Source: Mesostigma viride
Taxonomy: Eukaryota > Streptophyta > Mesostigmatophyceae > Mesostigmatales > Mesostigmataceae
Direction of reading: 5' to 3'
Length of the DNA stretch: 36,205 bases
NCBI GenBank assembly: GCA_009746045.1
Contig: RPFO01000770.1
Coordinates: 1-36,205 of the forward strand
Part shown: positions 29,201 through 36,205 of the stretch, in pieces
How positions within the stretch are numbered: the stretch's first letter is position 1
How the letters are laid out: each line of letters begins with the position of its first letter
The notes under the pieces: model-generated
Seen by the model: the letters and a program-made list of their open reading frames with translations, nothing else
The model's database searches: none
Told to the model about the DNA's origin: nothing
Made by a program: the position numbers and the translations under genes

Positions 29201-32200
29201 AATTAATGATGAGGATTCAGGCTCCCATGGGGTCATCATGGCTTGTCTACGTACATGGTTGGCATTTATGTAATTAATGAGGAGGATTCAGGCTCCCATG
29301 GTGTCTCCATGGCTGGCCTACGTACATGGATGTCAAGGAATAGTAAATGATGAGGATTCAGGCTCCCATGGTGTCATCATGGCTTGTCTACCTACATGGT
29401 TGGCATTTATGTCACCTGAATCCTCTCATTAAGAAAATGAAGAGGATTCAGGCTCCATTGGTGTCATCATGGCTGGCCTACGTACATGGATGTCAAGGAA
29501 TAGTAAATGATGAGGATTCAGGCTCCCATGGTGTCATCATGGCCCGTCTACGTACATGGATGTCAAGGAATAGTAAATGATGAGGATTCAGGCTCCCATG
29601 GGGTCATCATGGCTTGTCTACGTACATGGTTGGCATTTATGTAATTAACGAGGAGGATTCAGGCTCCATGGTGTCATCATGGCTGGCCTACGTACATGGA
29701 TGTCAAGGAATAGTAAATGATGAGGATTCAGGCTCCCATGGTGTCATCATGGCTTGTCTACGTACATGGTTGGCATTTATGTAATTAATGAGGAGGATTC
29801 AGGCTCCATGGTGTCTCATGGCTGGCCTACGTACATGGATGTCAAGGAATAGTAAATGATGAGGATTCAGGCTCCCATGGTGTCATCATGGCCTGTCTAC
29901 GTACATGGATGGCATGTATGTAATTAATGATGAGGATTCAGGCTCCCATGGTGTCATCATGGCTTGTCTACGTACATGGTTGGCATTTATGTAATTAATG
30001 AGGAGGATTCAGGCTCCCATGGTGTCATCATGGCTTGTCTACGTACATGGTTGGCATTTATGTAATTAATGATGAGGATTCAGGCTCCCATGGTGTCTCC
30101 ATGGCTGGCCTACGTACATGGATGTCAAGGAATAGTAAATGATAAGGATTCAGGCTCCCATGGTGTCATCATGGCCCGTCTACGTACATGGATGGCATTT
30201 ATGTAATTAATGATGAGGATTCAGGCTCCCATGGGGTCATCATGGCTTGTCTACGTACATGGTTGGCATTTATGTAATTAATGAGGAGGATTCAGGCTCC
30301 CATGGTGTCTCCATGGCTGGCCTACGTACATGGATGTCAAGGAATAGTAAATGATGAGGATTCAGGCTCCCATGGTGTCATCATGGCTGTCTACGTACAT
30401 GGATGGCATGTATGTAATTAATGATGAGGATTCAGGCTCCCATGGTGTCATCATGGCTTGTCTACGTACATGGTTGGCATTTATGTAATTAATGAGGAGG
30501 ATTCAGGCTCCCATGGTGTCATCATGGCTTGTCTACGTACATGGTTGGCATTTATGTAATTAATGATGAGGATTCAGGCTCCCATGGTGTCTCCATGGCT
30601 GGCCTACGTACATGGATGTCAAGGAATAGTAAATGATGAGGATTCAGGCTCCCATGGTGTCATCATGGCCCGTGTACGTACATGGATGGCATGTATGTAA
30701 TTAATGAGGAGGATTCAGGCTCCCATGGTGTCATCATGGCTGGCCTACGTACATGGATGTCAAAGAAAAAGAAATGATGAGGATTCAGGCTCCCATGGTG
30801 TCATCATGGCTGGCCTACGTACATGGATGTCTCATAAAATAAATGATGAGGATTCAGGCTCCCATGGTGTCATCATGGCTTGTCTACCTACATTGTTGGC
30901 ATGTATGTAATTAATGATGAGGATTCAGGCTCCCATGGTGTCTCCATGGCTGGCCTACGTACATGAATGGCATTTATGTAATTAATGATGAGGATTCAGG
31001 CTCCCATGGTGTCATCATGGCCCGTCTACGTACATGGATGGCATTTATGTAATTAATGATGAGGATTCAGGCTCCCATGGTGTCATCATGGCTTGTCTAC
31101 GTACATGGTTGGCATTTATGTAATTAATGAGGAGGATTCAGGCTCCCATGGTGTCATCATGGCCCGTCTACTTACATGGATGGCATTTATGTAATTAATG
31201 ATGAGGATTCAGGCTCCCATGGGGTCATCATGGCTTGTCTACGTACATGGTTGGCATTTATGTAATTAATGAGGAGGATTCAGGCTCCCATGGTGTCTCC
31301 ATGGCTGGCCTACGTACATGGATGTCAAGGAATAGTAAATGATGAGGATTCAGGCTCCCATGGTGTCATCATGGCCCGTCTACGTACATGGATGGCATTT
31401 ATGTAATTAATGATGAGGATTCAGGCTCCCATGGGGTCATCATGGCTTGTCTACGTACATGGTTGGCATTTATGTAATTAATGAGGAGGATTCAGGCTCC
31501 CATGGTGTCTCCATGGCTGGCCTACGTACATGGATGTCAAGGAATAGTAAATGATGAGGATTCAGGCTCCCATGGTGTCATCATGGCCTGTCTACGTACA
31601 TGGATGGCATGTATGTAATTAATGATGAGGATTCAGGCTCCCATGGGGTCATCATGGCTTGTCTACGTACATGGATGGCATGTATGTAATTAATGATGAG
31701 GATTCAGGCTCCATTGGTGTCATCATGGCTGGCCTACGTATGTACATGGATGTCAAAGAAAAAAAAAATGATGAGGATTCAGGCTCCCATGGTGTCATCA
31801 TTGCCCGTGTATGTACATGGTTGCCATTTATGTAATTAATGATGAGGATTCAGGCTCCATTGGTGTCATCATTGCCCGTGTATGTACATGGTTGGCATTT
31901 ATGTATGTAATTAATGATGAGGATTCAGGCTCCATTGGTGTCATCATGGCTGGCCTACGTATGTACATGGATGTCAAAGAAAAAAAAATGATGAGGATTC
32001 AGGCTCCCATGGTGTCATCATGGCCCGTCTACGTACATGGATGTCAAGGAATAGTAAATGATGAGGATTCAGGCTCCCATGGTGTCAGATGTCATGGCCT
32101 GTCTACGTACATGGATGGCATGTATGTAATTAATGATGAGAATTCAGGCTCCATTGGTGTCATCATGGCTGGCCTACGTATGTACATGGATGTCAAAGAA

Positions 32201-33590
32201 AAAAAAATGATGAGGATTCAGGCTCCCATGGTGTCATCATGGCCCGTCTACGTACATGGATGTCAAGGAATAGTAAATGATGAGGATTCAGGCTCCCATG
32301 GTGTCATCATGGCCTGTCTACGTACATGGATGGCATGTATGTATTTAATGATGAGGATTCAGGCTCCCATGGTGTCATCATGGCTGGCCTACGTACATGG
32401 ATGTCTCAGAAAAAAAATGATGAGGATTCAGGCTCCCATGGTGTCATCATGGCTGGCCTACGTACATGGATGTCAAAGAAAAAAAAATGATGAGGATTCA
32501 GGCTCCCGTGGTGTCATTATGGCCCGTCTACGTGTTGTTGGCATGTATGAAATGAATGATGAGGATTCAGGCTCCCATAGTGTCATCATGGCTGGCCTAC
32601 GTACATGGTTGGCATTTATGTAATTAATGATGAGGATTCAGGCTCCCATGGTGTCATCATTGCCCGTGTATGTACATGGTTGGCATTTATGTAATTAATG
32701 ATGAGGATTCAGGCTCCATTGGTGTCATCATGGCCCGTCTACGTACATGGACCGTGGCATTTATGTATTTAATGATGAGGATTCAGGCTCCCATGGGGTC
32801 ATTGATGATCATGGCATTTATGTATGTAATTAATGATGAGGATTCAGGCTCCATTGGTGTCATCATGGCTGGCCTACGTATGTACATGGATGTCAAAGAA
32901 AAAAAAATGAAGAGGATTCAGGCTCCCATGGTGTCATCATGGCCCGTCTACGTACATGGATGTCAAGGAATAGTAAATGATGAGGATTCAGGCTCCCATG
33001 GTGTCAGATGTCATGGCCTGTCTACGTACATGGATGGCATGTATGTATTTAATGATGAGGATTCAGGCTCCCATGGTGTCATCATGGCTGGCCTACGTAC
33101 ATGGATGTCTCAGAAAAAAAATGATGAGGATTCAGGCTCCCATGGTGTCATCATGGCTGGCCTACGTACATGGATGTCTCAGAAAAAAAATGATGAGGAT
33201 TCAGGCTCCCATGGTGTCATCATGGCTGGCCTACGTACATGGATGTCAAAGAAAAAAAAATGATCAGGATTCAGGCTCCCGTGGTGTCATTATGGCCCGT
33301 CTACGTGTTGTTGGCATGTATGAAATTAATGATGAGGATTCAGGCTCCCACAGTGTCATCATGGCTGGCCTACGTACATGGTTGGCATTTATGTAATTAA
33401 TGATGAGGATTCAGGCTCCCATGGTGTCATCATTGCCCGTGTATGTACATGGTTGGCATTTATGTAATTAATGATGAGGATTCAGGCTCCATTGGTGTCA
33501 TCATGGCCCGTCTACGTACATGGGTGGCATTTATGTATTTAATGATGAGGATTCAGGCTCCCATGGGGTCATCATGGCTTGTCTACGTAC
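23211..33590 (+). repeat. 70-bp satellite array, forward polarity (~10.4 kb)
   Basis: Roughly 145-150 units, each with GATGAGGATTCAGGCTCC, then CATGGTGTCATCATGGC, then CTACGTACATGG, and a variable tail. Tail classes are GGCATTTATGTAATTA, GTCAAGGAATAGTAA, GTCAAAGAAAAAAAA and GTCTCATAAAATAA. Units of 70, 71 and other lengths are mixed, so frames rotate. Larger blocks are re-duplicated: the rare GGGGTCATTGATGATCATGG marker recurs at about 26609, 28459 and 32795, and TTGTCTACCTACATTGTTGG at about 23831, 28888 and 30880. Block offsets are therefore about 1.85, 4.34, 5.06 and 1.99 kb. Confidence 0.95.
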
Positions 33591-33868
33591 ATGGAGTCAT
33601 ATTGATTCATGGAACAATGAGATACCATTCTTAATTGAAAATTGTTCTTGATACTTTCACATGCATGCCCGGAATCGTGAATTTGTGCGGGTTTCCATGA
33701 TGACAATCCTCATTGAATTCTTGAGCACACAATATTGAGCAATTTAGGGGCACTTCGGCAATGTTGACCATTTTCATTCATGATCAATAAAATTAACATT
33801 TAATGCAATAAATACATATTCCACTCATTTTAATAAACCATGCAAAAACTTTACAAGCACGCTCAAGC
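33591..33868 (-). repeat. Right arm inner spacer
   Basis: Reverse complement of 22452-22730 with near identity over the full length, including the GCATGCATGTG...GTGAATTTGTGCGGG block. It joins the array at TACATGGAGTCATATTG. Confidence 0.85.
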
Positions 33869-34638
33869 TAGGGGTGGGCTGGCATGCACGCGTGGGTGTG
33901 GGGGTGGGCTGGCATGCATGCGTGGGTGTGGGGGTGGGCTGGCATGCACGTGTGGGTGTGGGGGTGGGCTGGCATGCATGCGTGGGTGTGGGGTTGGGCT
34001 AGCCTGCATGCGTGGGTGTGGGGGGGGCTGGCATGCATGCGTGGGTGTGTGTGGGGGGCTAGCATGCATGCGTAAGTGTGGGGGGGGCTGGCATGCATGC
34101 GTGGGTGTGGGGGGGGCTGGCATGCATGCGTGGGTGTGTGTGGGGGGCTAGCATGCATGCGTAAGTGTGGGGGGGGCTGGCATGCATGCGTGGGTGTGTA
34201 TGGGGGCTGGCATGCATGCGTGGGTGTGTGTGGGGGGCTAGCATGCATGCGTGGGTGTGTGGGGGGCTGTCATGCATGCGTGGGTGTGTGTGGGGGCTGG
34301 CATCCATGCGTGGGTGTGTGGGGGGGCTAGCATGCATGCGTGGGTGTGGGGGTGGGCTAGCATGCATGCGTGGGTGTGGGGGGGCGGTCATGCATGCGTG
34401 GGTGTGTGGGGGGGCTGGCATGCATGCGTGGGTGTGTGGGGGGCTAGCATGCATGCGTGGGTGTGGGGGTGGGCTAGCATGCATGCGTGGGTGTGAGTGT
34501 GGGCTAGCATGCATGCGTGGGTGTGGGGGGGGCTAGCATGCATGCGTGGGTGTGGGGGGGCCGGGGCCGGGGCTAGCATGCATGCGTGGGTGTGGGGGTG
34601 GGCTAGCATGCATGCGTGGGTGTGGGGGGGGGCTAGCA
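33869..34638 (-). repeat. GCATGC minisatellite, right arm
   Basis: About 770 bp of the same unit as the left arm in inverted orientation (plus strand GGGTGTGGGGGTGGGCTAGCATGCATGCGT). It is about 250 bp shorter than the left array, so copy number has changed since the arms arose. Variant units (GTAAGTGTG, GTGAGTGTG) occur in matching order near the outer end. Confidence 0.95.
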
Positions 34639-34830
34639 CGCCCCACCCCTCCATCGGCACAGCCAGCCTTGTGAGTCTACCCTTAACAACAAGGCTGGTA
34701 GGACGACACGCCTGAGCAGCATATGTCATGCCTATCTCAGGCTAATAATGTGTGATTTTGTGCCAACAACCAAGTTGTTCCACCCAACAACACATTATAA
34801 ACCCTCTTCCAAAATGCCCAACAAGCCGGA

Positions 34831-34860
34831 CACGTGGAGGACCACACACGCAGTATATAA
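34831..34860 (+). promoter_or_regulatory. Outward promoter-like G-box plus TATA (right arm)
   Basis: CACGTG at 34831-34836 and TATATAA at 34854-34860, an exact mirror of the left-arm pair, pointing toward the right end of the element. About 445 bp downstream lies the start-less ORF copy. Confidence 0.4.
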
Positions 34861-35305
34861 AGAGAAAATAAGCTGACTTTTTATCCAGCCAACCTGTGGC
34901 TAGCTGCTCTGGTTAGCATGACAAATGCTAACATTTACTCAGTGGGAAAGGTGAAGAGACCATTGGAACAGCCTACCTGACGCATGTGCCACCAAAGCAT
35001 TGTGTCCCGCAAAATGCACACTGCCTCCTTTCTAACAAGCACGAGCCGCTCTCTTTAGGAGACAGGTGCCAGCTCGTCAGTGTCTGGGGAAAATGATGCC
35101 GCTGCTTAGGAAGACCGCGTGAATTTCCTCGAACACAACTGTCTATAAAGCAAAAGAAATTTCAGAGAAGCATGGAAATAAAAGCATTACACCTTCCCGA
35201 CAGGTTGCGGGCCACGCGCTGCAGAAAGCCAGCCACGTCACAGACGATTAACTAGCTAAAAGACACCCAGGAATCCAGCGATGCAGCGCCAGGACCCGCA
35301 ACTTT

Positions 35306-35707
35306 CTGGCTGCATCTGGCCGGAAAGAAGGCAAAAAGCTTACGCTCAACGAGGTAAGAAAGCAGGAAAACGCAAGCTTAAGACGTTTAACACAAGAACG
35401 TACCATAACGGGCATTTATTCGTGCCCAGGCGCACAAGAAAGTCCACCCTTTCATGGAGTGGTTGGGCAGTACGCATCGCGCAGGGCTAATGTTATCTTA
35501 CCGCAAAATGACGGGAAAGGTAAAGATAGCAGCGGGAATTTTTACGGCTTTAGAAACATCATTAAACTAGCTTTCCTTACGACCATCAAAACTGGCAACA
35601 ATCGACAATCAACCCGGCAGGCATCCAATATACTTTATTCATCCCGACAGAAATTCAGGCCGGACCCCCCCTGCCGATGGCAAAAAAAAAAGCCCGCGAC
35701 ATTATAG
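35306..35707 (+). pseudogene. ORF conserved in both arms (right copy, start codon lost)
   Basis: 134 codons in one frame, ending at 35707. The position of the left copy's ATG reads CTG (ACTTTCTGGCTGC versus AACTTCATGGCTGC). Most of the rest aligns codon by codon with the left-arm ORF, with blocks such as VILPQNDGKGKDSSGNFYG unchanged. Without the ATG it could start only at a non-AUG codon or be spliced, so it is listed as a probable broken copy. Confidence 0.35.
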
Positions 35708-35960
35708 ATCGCAACCATCCCGCCATAAATTAGAATCAGTAACTAATTTTCTCCAACAATCGAGCATTTCTGCTTTCCGCGTGCCAGATTTGTCACGTTT
35801 CGTCTAAAGGCAGTCGCCATGGCCCCTACCGCAAGGGGTGCGCGCACCATGCCGACATAGCTTTTGGGCCTCAATTTGCACCGAAATTTGGTCCGTACCG
35901 TCCAGCTCAGTCGGATTATGTATGTGGATCGGCCGTGTTGGTTGCATACGCAGGTATATT

Positions 35961-36064
35961 AATTCTTGCATTCGCCCCGGACCTTCCCCAGGACAGGTCA
36001 GGATATAACAATAATTCTTGCATTCGCCCCCGCCCTTTCCTATGGCCTGGTCAGGTTTGGGCGC
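35961..36064 (+). repeat. Two-copy 52-bp direct repeat in the right flank
   Basis: AATTCTTGCATTCGCCCC occurs at 35961-35978 and 36013-36030, with partly similar sequence after each (CCTTCCCC...AGGTCAGG versus CCTTTCC...GGTCAGG). Nothing else recognisable is seen from 35849 to the window end. Confidence 0.6.
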
Positions 36065-36205
36065 GACGCCACTAGCGCGGCGCCCGCGACAGAGTGGCCA
36101 GGCTCGAGCACGTTTTCTGGATCCCAAGCACCGGATTGGACACTGTCCGAGGACTGGACAGGAATTGGCTGACCAATCGGATGCTTGCTCGTCCGTCGTC
36201 CAAAA

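Larger units (their letters stand above)
20226..35848. mobile_element. 15.6-kb foldback-type element with modular inverted arms
   Basis: Both ends are the 12-bp palindrome GGTGCGCGCACC (20226-20237 and 35837-35848) continuing inward as CCCTTGCGG in inverted orientation. Outside these positions the flanks stop matching. The arms run about 3 kb (left, to about 23210) and 2.3 kb (right, from about 33590). They consist in order of an outer domain, a GCATGC minisatellite, a spacer and array repeats. The centre is a long 70-bp satellite array. Long inverted repeats made of internal subrepeats are the hallmark of foldback transposons; no transposase gene was recognised inside, so mobilisation would need help from elsewhere. 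No clear target-site duplication is visible. Confidence 0.75.
34639..35848 (+). repeat. Right arm, outer domain
   Basis: Reverse complement of 20226-21432. Nearly identical from 34639 to about 35200, then visibly diverged to the terminal GGTGCGCGCACC. The boundary with the flank is sharp: CCGCAAGGGGTGCGCGCACC then unrelated ATGCCGACATAG. Confidence 0.8.

Noticed and set aside
23168-33634. Repeated ORFs of 60-270 codons (NDEDSGSHGVIMAGLRTWM type) across the satellite array
   Set aside because: Units are 70 or 71 bp and rotate the frame, so the same DNA is read in different frames in successive units. No consistent protein is maintained.
20226-35848. Palindrome as a pure assembly or read-folding artefact
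   Set aside because: The outer arm segments differ at many positions, the minisatellites differ in length, and the flanks are unrelated. An artefact would give identical arms.

Overview
The window is eukaryotic, not bacterial. Coding blocks are separated by GT...AG introns that keep reading phase across junctions, and large parts consist of microsatellites, minisatellites and inverted repeats. The style (repeat-rich, GC-mixed, plant-like G-box/TATA pair in one repeat) suggests a streptophyte or other green-lineage genome, possibly a charophyte alga. That is a low-confidence guess from texture and not from a diagnostic gene.

Layout. 936-4224 (+): a three-exon gene with a DDE-transposase-like core and cysteine-rich ends; its introns and 5' flank carry a family of 20-bp palindromes centred on CTGCAG. 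4225-4783: intergenic, with a decayed 0.2-kb copy of the inner arm of the giant element found further right. 4784-11820 (-): an eight-exon gene of unknown function, roughly 1,800 codons, whose introns carry a second 20-bp palindrome family. 12084-15452 (-): five short ORFs. Two look like tandem relatives sharing a C-X4-C-X10-C-X2-H motif and a 5' leader, and one has a MYND zinc finger. 15564-18840: palindrome array, 2 kb of polypurine/hexamer microsatellite and a tandem 366-bp repeat. 19041-19625: a 585-bp inverted repeat with tRNA T-arm-like motifs in its loop.

20226-35848: the most striking object, a 15.6-kb foldback-type element. Its long inverted arms are modular: an outer 1.2-kb domain with an outward-facing promoter-like region and a conserved ORF, a GCATGC minisatellite of about 30-bp units, and a 0.28-kb spacer. 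Between the arms lies a 10.9-kb array of about 70-bp repeats with higher-order duplications and one polarity switch near 23210. No transposase was recognised inside it. The two arms are nearly identical on the inside but clearly diverged toward the outer ends.

Several coding exons contain single-base frame breaks, mostly one-base losses in homopolymers. Restoring one base at each break in exons 4 and 5 keeps their splice phases consistent, so these may be assembly errors instead of gene decay. No function is claimed for the unknown genes.
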